Positions 1 to 9,624 of a stretch of DNA of 64,000 bases are shown here, one piece after another. The translations under genes were made by a program, and so were the position numbers. Numbering within the stretch: position 1 is the first letter of the stretch; every line of letters begins with the position of its first letter. A model generated the notes under the pieces. The model searched no databases. It was not told where the DNA came from and saw nothing but the letters and a program-made list of their open reading frames with translations. Source of the stretch: JBJXGE01 sp046154185 (lineage in GTDB: Bacteria > Planctomycetota > UBA8108 > UBA1146 > JAJFFE01). Location: positions 1-64,000 of the forward strand of contig JBJXGE010000021.1 of the NCBI GenBank assembly GCA_046154185.1, in the 5' to 3' direction.

Positions 1-65
1 AGCCTGAGGAACCCGGACACAGACACGCTCACGCTCCTTGGCACGCAGTGACTCGGAGCCACCAA

Positions 66-317
66 TCAACCAGGAGGAAACTCAAAAGTAGTTGTCGTCA
101 GGTTCAAGAATAGTTGACGTCGGGCACACATTAACGCGATAAAGGGCAGCACAACTAGCAACAATGCCAAAAGCACCAGCTGAACCGGGAACGAAAAATC
201 ACTTCCCCGTATAAACGGCACCCCGAGCATCCCAACGCCGACTGTGCACAGCCCGAGGAAACAAACTGCGCGCCCTGCCAGGCCCGTCTTCGCGGCCGCT
301 TCTGCTGATGGTTCCAC
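66..317 (-). CDS. small two-helix membrane protein, hypothetical
   Basis: An 83-residue protein read from a GTG at 317. An AGGAG Shine-Dalgarno-like sequence (329-333) lies 11 bases upstream. It begins with a short polar stretch and has two strongly hydrophobic segments, roughly residues 16-36 and 46-68, ending in a polar tail. It lies just downstream of the CRTAC1 gene on the same strand (29 bp gap), so it may be the last gene of that transcript. The same frame is open further upstream (to 560), but that part overlaps the CRTAC1 gene and looks like a shadow. I recognise no family. The membrane topology is clear from the sequence; the choice of start is uncertain. Confidence 0.45.
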   Translation of the reverse strand: MEPSAEAAAKTGLAGRAVCFLGLCTVGVGMLGVPFIRGSDFSFPVQLVLLALLLVVLPFIALMCARRQLFLNLTTTTFEFPPG

Positions 318-345
318 TTTCGCTCGATCTCCTCGCGCGCTGCTG

Positions 346-2088
346 TTACGGCACTCGTCCCTTTTCGGCGCGCAGTTCATAGGACTTGTCGGCATCGAAC
401 GGACCAAAACACTCGTCCGCGCCGCTGAGCCAACGCACGGTGACGCGCTCAACGCGCGGCGCGTTGCCGAGACCAAAATGCAAACGCGGATCGCTGCTCG
501 CGCAATAGCTGAAGCTCGGCGCAACACTTTGAATCTGTCGCGCGCCGCCGGCTTCGACAATCACGACCGCGCCGACTGCATCGACGCCGCGACGATTGAG
601 TACCCGCAGCGCAATCCAACGACTGCGCGCTTCGACGATATTGCGCAGCACGTACGGCGCGGCATCGCGATTCGCGACCACGATGTCGACGCCGCCATCA
701 TTGTCGAGATCGCCGAACGCCGCGCCGCGACTCGCGTGCACGAGGAGTTGCGCCGTGCCGCCGCGCGGGAACACTTCCTCGAAACGATTCGCGCGCGTCC
801 ATCGATAGAGTTGGTTCGGTTCCGCGTAGGGATCCGCGGCATCGTAGTCGCGCGGCCCACGCGTGACGGCGCCATTGGCGACGTAGAGCTCAAGACGCCC
901 ATCGTTGTTGAAGTCGTGGAACCCGAGGCCAAAACCGGTAAACGGTCGGCTCGCCGCCGCGAGACCGAGTTGCGCCGTGGCGTCGTCGAAAACGCCCTTG
1001 CCATCGTTGCGATAAAACGTGTTCGTCTCGCTTCGCATATTCGTGACGAAGAGGTCGAGGTCGTCGTCCGCGTCCGCGTCGACCGCCGCCACTCCCATGC
1101 CCGCCTCCACCACACCCTCCTGATTGAGCGCGCAGCCATTGAGCGCGCCGCACTCCGTGAATCGCCCGTCGCCGAGATTGAGAAAGAGCTGGTTCGCCAT
1201 CCCATCGTTGGCAATGTAAATATCGACACGACGATCCTTGTTGTAGTCCGCGCACGCGACGCCGAGCGCAGTGCCGCTCGCACTGCGCAGACCCGCCGCT
1301 TCAGTGACCTCGGCAAAAACACCGTCGCCATTGTTTCGATAAAGCGTAATACCAGCCGGCGCCTCATAGTTCACGGGCGCGCAATAATCACGTTGACCGC
1401 CGGTCAGACACTCGATCTCACGTGCCGGATGCCACCGCACGTAATTCGTCACGACGAGGTCGAGATCGTCGTCACCGTCGTAGTCGACGAACGCGGCGCT
1501 CGCGCTCCACGGCGCCTGCACGCCCCCGAACGGGAGCGCTACCCCGGCTGCCCGCGCGACATCGACGAATGTCCCATCGCCGTTGTTGCGATACAACAGA
1601 TTCGGACCGTAGTTCGTCACGTATAAATCGATGTCGCCGTCCGCATCATAGTCGCCGCAAGCGCACCCCATGCCGTAGCCGACCCCAGCTACGCCGGCCG
1701 CGCGTGTCACGTCTTCGAACCGGCCGCCGCCGAGATTTCGGAACAGTTTGCTCGTATCTCTGTCGGCGCTCGCGGGCGATCCGTCGAGTATGCCACTCTG
1801 CACCAGATAGATGTCGAGATCGCGGTCGCCGTCATAATCGAAGAGCGCGACTCCGCCGCTGACGCTTTCCGGAAAGAGATAGCGCCCGTCGATGTGGCCC
1901 GTGTGATGGCGAAACTCGACGCCGCAGGCGGGCGCGATATTCGCAAACCACGGCGGCCCGGGCGGCGGCGGCGCCACGCTCGCAGTCGGCGCCACTGGCG
2001 GCGGATCACAGCCGAGCACCGCGAGTGCGAGCAAAGCAACATAAGAACTTCTCGTCAATGAACGCTTCGACATTCGCGAGTTTCTCAT
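346..2088 (-). CDS. CRTAC1-type FG-GAP repeat lipoprotein with ASPIC/UnbV C-terminus
   Basis: A 580-residue protein predicted to be exported and lipid-anchored: basic N-terminus, hydrophobic core, then lipobox LAVLGC near residue 28. The body carries many calcium-binding loops of the FG-GAP/VCBS type (DYDGDRDLDIY, DYDADGDIDLY, DYDGDDDLDLV, DADADDDLDLF, DFNNDGRLELY, DLDNDGGVDIV), the pattern of an integrin-alpha-like beta-propeller. The last ~80 residues match the ASPIC/UnbV domain (RGVDAVGAVV, LHFGLG, VRWLSG). I chose the ATG at 2088 because it overlaps the stop of the upstream TPR gene as ATGA (2085-2088), which indicates translational coupling; an ATG at 2109 is possible. CRTAC1 proteins next to TPR proteins are common in Planctomycetota and Acidobacteria. 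Function is unknown; probably cell-surface binding. Confidence 0.92.
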   Translation of the reverse strand: MRNSRMSKRSLTRSSYVALLALAVLGCDPPPVAPTASVAPPPPGPPWFANIAPACGVEFRHHTGHIDGRYLFPESVSGGVALFDYDGDRDLDIYLVQSGILDGSPASADRDTSKLFRNLGGGRFEDVTRAAGVAGVGYGMGCACGDYDADGDIDLYVTNYGPNLLYRNNGDGTFVDVARAAGVALPFGGVQAPWSASAAFVDYDGDDDLDLVVTNYVRWHPAREIECLTGGQRDYCAPVNYEAPAGITLYRNNGDGVFAEVTEAAGLRSASGTALGVACADYNKDRRVDIYIANDGMANQLFLNLGDGRFTECGALNGCALNQEGVVEAGMGVAAVDADADDDLDLFVTNMRSETNTFYRNDGKGVFDDATAQLGLAAASRPFTGFGLGFHDFNNDGRLELYVANGAVTRGPRDYDAADPYAEPNQLYRWTRANRFEEVFPRGGTAQLLVHASRGAAFGDLDNDGGVDIVVANRDAAPYVLRNIVEARSRWIALRVLNRRGVDAVGAVVIVEAGGARQIQSVAPSFSYCASSDPRLHFGLGNAPRVERVTVRWLSGADECFGPFDADKSYELRAEKGRVP

Positions 2089-3578
2089 TGCGCCGGTCTC
2101 GAAACCCAATTGATCGCCTTTTGCACGTTGGGATTGTTCGGGTCCAACTCTCGGGCCGTCGCCAGCGACTTCAGCGCGGCTTCGCGATTGCCGAGTTTGA
2201 TCGCGGCCTCAAATGCGCAGAGATGGGCGAGCACGCGATCTGGATCGAGGCGCGCCGCCACTCGGTAGTAGTCGAGCGCTTCGTTGTGCGCGCCGAGCTC
2301 CATCGAAACAGCGCCGAGCTGCATATAGAGCCCTGGGCTCTCTTCTGCGAATCGCTGCGCGATCTTCAGTTCACGCAACGCATCATTCGGACGCTTTTCC
2401 GCCAAAAAAATCTCGGCGCGCAAGCGATAACCACGCGCCATTTCGGGCGCCAATTGCAGCGCGGCGTTGAGATGCTCATGCGCGGCGGCGAAGTCGAGGC
2501 GGTGACGCGCCACGATCGCCCGATGCAGTCGAGTCTCGCTGCGGCCCGGCGCCGCACGTTCCGCTCGGTCGAGAAGGCTCAGGGCGAAATCAAACTGTCC
2601 GAGATCGACACACAACAAGGCGCAATTGTTGAGCAATTCAAAGTTTTCCGGGTTCCAACGCAGCAGTTCGTTCATCACGGCGCGCCCTTCATTGGATCGC
2701 CCTCCCGCGACGAGCTGCTGCATCAAACTCAACTGTTCCGGAAGTCCTTTCGCATGCGTCCAACGCGAGTCTGACCAAGCTTCCGGCATCACTGCGTCGG
2801 GGTCGGCTTGAGTGGCGCGCCGCAGCGAATCGCGCGCCGCCTCCGCTTGGCCAAGTTCTCGCTGCGCGAGCCCGAGCTGATGAAAGGCCGCCGAGATCCG
2901 CGGTGCGAGTCGCACGGCCTTTTCGAGTAGCACGATTGCGCCTGCAGCGTCTCGCGAGCGCAGCAGCACATCGGCGCAGCCGACATAACCGAACGGCAAG
3001 TTTGGTCGCAATCGCACGACTGCGTCATATGCCGCGCGTCCCGCTACGAGATCGCCGGTCTCGACAAGACACTTGCCAAGCGCCTCGTAGGCCGCGGCGT
3101 TGTCCGGTTCGCGCGCAACCAACGCGCGCAGCTCGCGAATGGCGCGCTCGTGGTCGCCCAAGTTCCTCAGCGCGTGAGAAAGGTACAGCGCGCTCAAGCC
3201 GTGCGAGGCATCGAGCTGAAGCGCTTGCTCGAAACACTTGTACGCTTCCGCTCCCATGCCATTGACGTAGTAGATATATCCGAGCAAGCCGTGGCTGGCG
3301 GCCGAGCGCGAGTGCTGCCGCACGCGGTCCGCCTCCGCCTCGATATAGGCGCGGACCTGCGGATTGAGCCTCTCGGGACGTAGCGGCAATACCGGATCGA
3401 GTCCGGGTCGGAACCAAAACCAGAGCGACACGATGATGCCGGTGACTAAAGCAATGCCAACGATCCAACGCGCGCGCGCACGAAGCGCGCGACCGCTCAC
3501 GGCTCGCACACCGGTGTCCGCGTTCGCGACTTTGCGACCGCCGGCCGGACGATCCTTCGGCTTTTGCTTGTTATTCAC
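2085..3578 (-). CDS. membrane-anchored tetratricopeptide repeat protein
   Basis: A 497-residue protein: a basic cytoplasmic N-terminus of about 36 residues, one transmembrane helix (about 38-56), then tandem TPR units filling residues ~90-480, including typical A-x-x-x-L-x-x-A-x-x-L-x-P helices. TPR arrays bind proteins or peptides; orientation suggests the repeats are outside the cytoplasm. It starts at a GTG (3578). Its stop overlaps the CRTAC1 start by ATGA, so the two are likely made in a fixed ratio and may act together at the envelope. No enzymatic motif is visible. Confidence 0.9.
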   Translation of the reverse strand: MNNKQKPKDRPAGGRKVANADTGVRAVSGRALRARARWIVGIALVTGIIVSLWFWFRPGLDPVLPLRPERLNPQVRAYIEAEADRVRQHSRSAASHGLLGYIYYVNGMGAEAYKCFEQALQLDASHGLSALYLSHALRNLGDHERAIRELRALVAREPDNAAAYEALGKCLVETGDLVAGRAAYDAVVRLRPNLPFGYVGCADVLLRSRDAAGAIVLLEKAVRLAPRISAAFHQLGLAQRELGQAEAARDSLRRATQADPDAVMPEAWSDSRWTHAKGLPEQLSLMQQLVAGGRSNEGRAVMNELLRWNPENFELLNNCALLCVDLGQFDFALSLLDRAERAAPGRSETRLHRAIVARHRLDFAAAHEHLNAALQLAPEMARGYRLRAEIFLAEKRPNDALRELKIAQRFAEESPGLYMQLGAVSMELGAHNEALDYYRVAARLDPDRVLAHLCAFEAAIKLGNREAALKSLATARELDPNNPNVQKAINWVSRPAQ

Positions 3579-3696
3579 CTGACTCAGCCCGTGTCAGCGC
3601 AGCAGCGCGACCATGATGAATTAATCTGAAACGGCGCGAATTGTACGAGATCGAAACGCCGGCGCGAAGAGCAGGCGTCGCGCCGCGTAGCCCGAC

Positions 3697-6609
3697 TCAC
3701 TTCGAACCTGGACCACCTGCGCGATCTTCGGGCGCCTTGCGCTTTGCCTCTAAGAGTCGTTCCGTGTAGGTAAGCGGGCGTTCTGCCGCGACGGGTTCGG
3801 GAGCGGATTGGGATCGCGGCGCGGGTGGTGCTGGCGAGGCACTCGACGGCTGACCGCCTTCACGCGAACCGGCGATTTCAATGCGCGGCCGCGACTCTTG
3901 CTCCTGGGCGCGGATCGATTGCTTGCGCGCGAGTAGCCCGCCAATGGTTCCATCGGGCACGCCGGTTCGCGCCGCGCGGCGACCAAAGAGTCGCACGAAG
4001 ACGCGCCGAATCGGCGCCCAAGTCACGAGCACGCGCCGAAAAAAGACATCGATGAAAAACACAACGATCGCAAGTTCCAGCAACAACTGCCAAACCGGAT
4101 CGCGCGCGAGTTGATGCTTAATGCGGCGGTCATATGGACTCATGCCGGATTCGAGCACGCGCCCACCGGTTGCCGTCGCCAACAACTCGAGCCGTTGCCG
4201 ATTGCTGCGGAGCTGCCGAAACTCGGGCGAGTACGACACGTTCAGGCCGGTGTGCGCGAAACCCTCGTTGCCGGCCTCGTCGCGATAATCGAGCGCCAAG
4301 ATGTAACTGCCCGCGCGCCGCGCATCGAACTCCGCCTCGTAGCGTCCGGGACCCGTTTGTTGAAATCGCAGCGCCTGTTCGTCGTGGCGCGGATCCATGA
4401 GTCGACCGCGAATCTCCATGCTGTCGAAATAGCGGCCATTCGCGTCGACGGCATCGAGCACGATGCGGCCGTAGTCTCCTTCGACCGAGTGCTCAACTTG
4501 GAAGATGTCGGCGCTGCCGTGCTTCGCGACATAGCGCACGAGCTGCGCCCAAAAGGTCGCGTACCCCGGCCAACCGATCCACTGCTTCGACCACCGCCCC
4601 GAAGCATCCGAAGTGAACGCCGCGGTCCGCGCTAACCCATAGCGCCAATGCGCGAGCACGGGATCCTGGTGCGGCGCATGACTGACGAGCGGCACTTCCG
4701 CGAGTTCCTTCGGTGTTGTGATGACGTAGCCGAGTAGTTCGGGAAATCCCCCTTCCGCGACGCCGCGCACCGGCTCCGTCGCGAGTTGCAACGCCGGCAC
4801 GAACGGTTCCTCGAGAATGAGACTTCGTCGCACCTGCAATGCCTCGCGAAAGAATATCCCTGGCAACTGCCGCGCGTCGCTGACGAAGTAATACTTGCCG
4901 CCGGTGTCGGCTGCGAGCTTCTTCATGCGTGCCGAGTCTTGCGCGCCGTGCGGATTAATGCACACGGTCGTGATCGAGATCTTGCTATCGATGAAGTTCT
5001 GAACCAAAGCCGCGGTCGGCGGTATCGGATCACCATCGGAAATGACCACGACATGGCGCTGCACCGCGAGCGTTGTTGGCGCGGTCAGCTCGGCGATGGC
5101 TTGCTCGAGCGAAGGCACGAAGCTCGGCATATCCATCGGCTGCAATTTGCGAATGAGCCCAGCAATGTGCTCGCGATCGTTCGCGATCTGCAACGGCACG
5201 CCCCAGGAATCACGGCCCATGCCGGTCCACTCGAGCACGCCGACGTAGTCTTCGGCAGACAAGGCTTCGAGCGCGCGGATGGCGATCATCTTCGCCCACA
5301 TGTTGCCCTGATCGAACTCGCAAGTGTGCAGCACCATCACCAGGGCGCCATTGGGGATCGACTTTCGTTGCCGCACATCCATGTCGACCGGCAACAACTT
5401 CTCGATCGGCGTGCCGCGATAGCCGCCGGCGCCAAAGGAATCCGGGCCGCCGATCATCACGAAGCCCATGCCGATGTTCTTCACGACGCCGTGAATGAGC
5501 TTCATGTTGTCGACACCAAGTTGGAACGACGGCACGTTGGCGAGCAGCAGACAATCGTAGAACAAATAGTCGTCGGCATTGGGCGGCAGGTTGTCGGGCG
5601 AAACAACTTCACAAGAAATCTTCGCCGCGCGGAGCGCCGTCAACAACGGCTCGTGCTCGTCGCCGTTTCCGACGAATAGCACGCGCGATTCGCCGCGAAT
5701 GATCGCCGCCGCATAGCCCGTGTTGTTGCGCGTGACGTTGTCTTGTCCCGGTTCCGGCGTGATGTGAACCTCATAGCGGTAGCGGCCGGGCGCCTCGCGC
5801 ACGAGCGGAAACTCAACGCGGGTCTTGCCGGGGGTCAGTTGAATATCGCGCGCTTCGAGCAATTGATCGTTCTCGAGCAACGACACTTTCGCGCGACAAC
5901 CAACACCGGATTCGATAATGGCGGCGACCGTGTACGGCTCATCGGGATGAATCTCGGGCGGCACGAGCAAACTATCGACCAAGACTTCGCTCGGATATTG
6001 GTACTCGAGCGGCAGCACATCCACGACCGCGCCGAGCGCGGCGAGATTTCGTGCTTCGAGCAGCTCGTCGCCGCGATTCGCGTTGCCGTCCGAGATCACG
6101 ACGACGCGGCGCGCGCCCGACTCGGCGTTGCCGCCCGCGAAAGTCGCGCCCGCGAGTCGCAGCGCCGCGGCGATGTCGGTGCCATCGCGATCGACCAGCG
6201 ACTGGATCGTGCCAGGCGTCAGTTGCTTTGAGAGGTTCGTTTCGACGGCGGCGTCACGCCCGAACACGATGAGCCCGACGCGATCGACGTCGGGTTTGAG
6301 TTCGTGGCCGAAATCGCGAAGCGCCGCCAACGCCGCTTCGCCGACCGGCGCCGACACGGACGAGGAGCGGTCGAGTAGGAACAACACGCTCAATCGATCG
6401 GCCCGTCGCATCCAGCGCAGGTCGGCAAGACCGAGCGAGAGGAGTGCAATGACGATCAGCCGCACACCCAGACCGAAGCGCGCCCACGCCGGCGATTGCC
6501 CGGCGATGCTCGCGCGCTGCAGCGCAAGCACCCAAATGAGTGCCGCGCCGCCGACGAGCAGCAGCCACGGACGGCCAAACGCAATCGGCACCCATTCGGG
6601 CATGCTCAC
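3697..6609 (-). CDS. VWA-domain / glutamine-amidotransferase-like membrane protein
   Basis: A 970-residue BatA/VWA-family-like membrane protein. Two N-terminal helices (about 14-31 and 44-62) are followed by a von Willebrand A domain whose metal site reads LDRSSSVS (DxSxS, near residue 80). A class I glutamine-amidotransferase-like (flavodoxin-fold) region follows at ~310-410, then a second, degenerate VWA-like region (~415-590), a beta-sandwich stretch, one more helix (~855-880) and a proline-rich cytoplasmic tail. It starts with GTG at 6609, overlapping the stop of the NHL gene as GTGA, so it is translationally coupled. With the DUF4175-like gene upstream it resembles a widespread planctomycetal envelope cluster whose function is unknown. 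No catalytic triad for a true amidotransferase was recognised. Confidence 0.9.
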   Translation of the reverse strand: MSMPEWVPIAFGRPWLLLVGGAALIWVLALQRASIAGQSPAWARFGLGVRLIVIALLSLGLADLRWMRRADRLSVLFLLDRSSSVSAPVGEAALAALRDFGHELKPDVDRVGLIVFGRDAAVETNLSKQLTPGTIQSLVDRDGTDIAAALRLAGATFAGGNAESGARRVVVISDGNANRGDELLEARNLAALGAVVDVLPLEYQYPSEVLVDSLLVPPEIHPDEPYTVAAIIESGVGCRAKVSLLENDQLLEARDIQLTPGKTRVEFPLVREAPGRYRYEVHITPEPGQDNVTRNNTGYAAAIIRGESRVLFVGNGDEHEPLLTALRAAKISCEVVSPDNLPPNADDYLFYDCLLLANVPSFQLGVDNMKLIHGVVKNIGMGFVMIGGPDSFGAGGYRGTPIEKLLPVDMDVRQRKSIPNGALVMVLHTCEFDQGNMWAKMIAIRALEALSAEDYVGVLEWTGMGRDSWGVPLQIANDREHIAGLIRKLQPMDMPSFVPSLEQAIAELTAPTTLAVQRHVVVISDGDPIPPTAALVQNFIDSKISITTVCINPHGAQDSARMKKLAADTGGKYYFVSDARQLPGIFFREALQVRRSLILEEPFVPALQLATEPVRGVAEGGFPELLGYVITTPKELAEVPLVSHAPHQDPVLAHWRYGLARTAAFTSDASGRWSKQWIGWPGYATFWAQLVRYVAKHGSADIFQVEHSVEGDYGRIVLDAVDANGRYFDSMEIRGRLMDPRHDEQALRFQQTGPGRYEAEFDARRAGSYILALDYRDEAGNEGFAHTGLNVSYSPEFRQLRSNRQRLELLATATGGRVLESGMSPYDRRIKHQLARDPVWQLLLELAIVVFFIDVFFRRVLVTWAPIRRVFVRLFGRRAARTGVPDGTIGGLLARKQSIRAQEQESRPRIEIAGSREGGQPSSASPAPPAPRSQSAPEPVAAERPLTYTERLLEAKRKAPEDRAGGPGSK

Positions 6610-7568
6610 GGCTCCCAGGTAAAACGCTGCACACGGTGATTGTTGGTGTCGGCAACATACACGAGATCGCCCGCCGGATGCGCACGCACGGCGATACCGT
6701 GCGGCGTGGCAAATTGTCCGGGCTCGCGGCCGGGGCCGCCGATCCCGCCGAGCGGCCGACCCGCGGCGTCAAACCGCTGCACGCGATTGCCACGAAAGTC
6801 GACCACGTAGAGCGTGTCGCCACTGCCGGTGGCGATGCCGAACGGAAACAACAATTCGCCGGGTCCCGAGCCGGGCGCGCCGAAGCTACTCTTGAACACG
6901 CCGTCCGCGCTGAAGCGAAGCACACGATGATGCCCGCTATCGACGACATAGACGTCGTGATCGGCGGTGATCGCAATCCCCTCGCAACGCATGAGGTCGC
7001 CGGGACCGTCGCCGCGCTGGCCGAACGCGCCGAGGTAGTTGCCATCGCGCGCGAAGCGATGCACGCGATCGAATTCGCCGTAGTCGGTCACGTAAATGAC
7101 GTCGTCCGCGCCGATCGCGACGCCGCGCGCCATCTCGAGACCCGGACCGTCGCCGAGCCGTTCGGCATCCGCGAAGCGCCGAAGTAACCGGCCATCGACC
7201 GTGTACTCGAGCAGTCGGTGATAATGCGTGTCCGCGACGATCAGCGTCTCCCAGGGCGTTAACGCCAGCGCGACCGGCTGACCATTTGCCCACTCGGGTA
7301 GCAGCCAAAGTTGAGTCGTCGCCCCCTGTGCGTCGAAGCGCTGAATTCGCCCCGTGCGATCGATAACAACGCACGCGCCATCGGCAAGCGCGGCGACGGC
7401 ACGCGGCTCATGGAAAAAACCCTCGCCCCGACCGGCGCCACCAATAATGCGCAGGTCGCGGATCTTCGTGCCGCCCGCGCTCGCGAGCGAACGCGCTTCG
7501 CATCCGATAAGCAAAAGCATGACGGCCAGGCACGAGAAAGTCGGTTTCCGTCTCAACTCGTCGCCCAT
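6606..7568 (-). CDS. NHL-repeat beta-propeller lipoprotein
   Basis: A 320-residue protein with a lipoprotein signal (lipobox LLLIGC, Cys near residue 24). The mature part consists of about six NHL repeats with the recurring pattern VYVxDxxxHRVxRF (for example VYVVDSGHHRVLRF, YVADTNNHRVQRF), which fold into a six-bladed propeller. Such proteins usually bind other proteins, glycans or RNA; no catalytic residues are expected. The gene lies between the DUF4175-like gene and the VWA gene; its stop overlaps the VWA start (GTGA, 6606-6609). A probable outer-membrane or periplasmic binding partner in this cluster. Confidence 0.9.
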   Translation of the reverse strand: MGDELRRKPTFSCLAVMLLLIGCEARSLASAGGTKIRDLRIIGGAGRGEGFFHEPRAVAALADGACVVIDRTGRIQRFDAQGATTQLWLLPEWANGQPVALALTPWETLIVADTHYHRLLEYTVDGRLLRRFADAERLGDGPGLEMARGVAIGADDVIYVTDYGEFDRVHRFARDGNYLGAFGQRGDGPGDLMRCEGIAITADHDVYVVDSGHHRVLRFSADGVFKSSFGAPGSGPGELLFPFGIATGSGDTLYVVDFRGNRVQRFDAAGRPLGGIGGPGREPGQFATPHGIAVRAHPAGDLVYVADTNNHRVQRFTWEP

Positions 7569-7593
7569 CTCGCTTCGCCGATTTCAGTCTTGC

Positions 7594-7649
7594 AACATCA
7601 CTCCGCTAACATCATTCCGCCAGCATCACTCCGCCAGCATTACTGCCCG
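7594..7649. repeat. 14-bp tandem repeat, about 3.5 to 4 copies
   Basis: Imperfect direct repeats with a 14-base period (unit close to AGCATCACTCCGCC), starting at 7594, 7608, 7622 and 7636. They lie between the stop of the DUF4175-like gene (7640-7642) and the start of the NHL gene, so they form the short leader between two co-directional genes. No function can be assigned. Confidence 0.8.
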
Positions 7650-9367
7650 CGGATTCGTTCGAAATAGCGCAGGGGAATTTCCTTGCGGTCGGCTGGTATG
7701 CGTTCGCGCTCGAGCGACTCTTCGGCGTAGCGACTGCCGGCTTGAATCATCGCTTCGAGTTCGACGCGTGAGTCGCCTTTGGGCGCAAGTCCCTTCTCGA
7801 GCAGCGTGCCGACGATCTTGCCTTTGTGTTGCGCGCCCTTGAGCTGTTCCGGCGTCGTTTCGACCGCGCCCTCGGCCGCTTCATTCGGTCGGCCGCTGCC
7901 TTGACCGGGTCCTCCGGTGCCGGGGCCACGGCCTTGTGACTTTCCTTTGGCGAACGCTCCGTTTTGGCCACGACCGTGACCATGACCGGCACCCTGTCAG
8001 GTGCCGCCCTTACCCTTGCCCTGTCACGTGCCGCCTTTTTTGCATTCCTCGCACTGCTCGCTCTCGCCTTCCTCGGGCCATTCCTTCGGCAAGTTCGCGA
8101 GCTCTTCCTCCGTGAACTCGATTTGCTCCTGCGCCTTGTCGAGCACATCGCGTTCTTTGAGCAATCGCGCGAGCGTCTCTAACTCCGCGGCGGCGCCGTT
8201 CATGCTCTCACTCAGTTCGCTGCCTTTGAGTTCGGCAAGATCGAGACTCTTGAGTGCCTCCGCCAACTGACTCGACACACCGGGCATGTCGCCGAGTTTC
8301 TTCAGCAGTTTCTCGAGATCCTTCGCCATCGCCTGGGCTTTGGCGGAGTCTTTACCATCTTTCTTGATCGCTTCAGTCAACTCCTTGGCGAGTTCGCGCA
8401 TCGACTCGGCTGCCTTCGCGAGACTTCCTTCGGAGAGCGCTTTCTCGATTTCGCGCGCCGCGGCGCTCTCGAGCCTCTCGCCGCTCGATCGCACTTGCTC
8501 AAGAAACTTGTCGAGCGCTTTCATTTCGGGCCGCGTGCGCAACGCCTCGGTTTGGTCCTTGAGATTCTGCATGTTGGCGAGCGCGGCGCGCCGTTCTTGG
8601 CCGTTTTGCTGCGACGGTTTTTCCGCGTTCTCAGTCTTCGGCGGCTGCGGTTCAAGCTCCTGCATTTTCGCGAGTAGCTTCTGCGTCTCCGGACTCAGAC
8701 TCTCGCGCTTGGCGAGTTCGCGCAGTTTTTCGAGCCGGGTCCCGAGCTTCTTCTTCGCCTCGGCGATGCGCTGCTTTTCGGCCGCGTCCGTACGCCGCGC
8801 CTTCTCGTTGCCGACGACATCGAGTTGCGGCAAGAAGAGCGAAGCGACGAAGACGACCGTCGCCACGAGCGCGGGCCACGTCGCGCGCGGTCGTCGTACG
8901 GGCAGCACTTTCGCCAACTGCACTTCACCGAGATGGCGCTCGCCATCCTGAAGCAACGCCTCAGTGACTTCCGCTGGCGCCGCATGCCCGCGCGCCGCTT
9001 CGTAGTCGCAGTAGATCAAACTCGAAAGTCGCTGATGCAATTGGTAGCGCTCTTCGATGGCGAGCGCCGCTTCCAGCGCCGCGCGCGTGCGCGTGCGGCG
9101 ACTCAGAAAGAGGACGACGGGTATACCGACGATCGGTCCGACGACCAGCGGCCACGCCAGGGCTTCGAGCAGCGACCAAGTCGGCCACTCGATCCGATGA
9201 TAAGTCGTCACGACCGCCGCGCCGAGCGCCCCCACCGCGACGCCCCAACACAACCCCTCCAAAGCGACGAGCCATAGTTGCCGACGCTTGGCGCCGCGCA
9301 ATAACTGCTTGAGCCGCGGGGCGCCGTCGAGAAGGCTTGGGGATGACAAAGGACTTCGTGCTCGCAT
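7640..9367 (-). CDS. DUF4175-like membrane protein with coiled coil; frame interrupted by two in-frame UGA codons
   Basis: The reading frame from 9367 first meets a UGA at 8024-8026 (447 residues), but the same frame continues past it and past a second UGA at 7997-7999 to a TAA at 7640-7642, giving about 575 codons. Three hydrophobic segments occupy residues ~30-175 and a long charged coiled coil follows (~200-430). Beyond the UGAs comes a Gly/Lys/Gln-rich linker and then an ordered tail (LKGAQHKGKIVGTLLEKGLAPKG split over the domain start, ending FERIRGQ) of the kind that closes planctomycetal DUF4175-like proteins. The tail is therefore genuine coding sequence. Whether the UGAs are read through, decoded as selenocysteine, or mark a broken gene is open. 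First gene of the leftward envelope cluster. Confidence 0.75.
7988..8035 (-). repeat. duplicated motif GGCGGCACSTGACAGGGY carrying the two UGA codons, with hairpin
   Basis: Two near-identical 18-base copies on the minus strand (8035-8018 and 8008-7991; they differ at two positions), 27 bases apart, each containing an in-frame TGA. The second copy also forms a perfect 6-bp hairpin, GGCACC-TGACAG-GGTGCC (8005-7988). A related TACCTGACAGGGC occurs once more in the non-coding region near 40,341. The identical context of both stops argues for one short repeat inserted or duplicated rather than two independent mutations. Confidence 0.7.
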
Positions 9368-9624
9368 TCGTTGAGCGCCCGCAAGTCGCGGACGATTTAG
9401 ATACGGAGTCTATCGTGCCCCTTTACCCCGGGCAAGAAACGGAAGTCGCGCCGGGCCTGCGCCGCGGATGCGGGCGAAAATGCACGATTTTGTTGATCGT
9501 CGGCGCGCCCGGGACGTTTCGATCTCATTGCGGCCAGAATTCTTGAGACGTTTTTCACGCTGGCGGTATTTCTTAGTATGGCTCCGTCTTGTGGGAGAGT
9601 GCCCGGTAGAAGTGAGAACTCGAA

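Noticed and set aside
244..1626. 460-codon rightward frame opposite the CRTAC1 gene
   Set aside because: Antisense shadow of the FG-GAP gene; Arg/Ala-rich with no domain, while the opposite strand has a lipobox, calcium loops and a coupled start.
7640..9367. Calling the UGA-interrupted DUF4175-like gene a third selenoprotein
   Set aside because: The UGAs lie in a Gly/Lys-rich linker, not at a redox Cys, and within a duplicated repeat; evidence is much weaker than for the two peroxidases.
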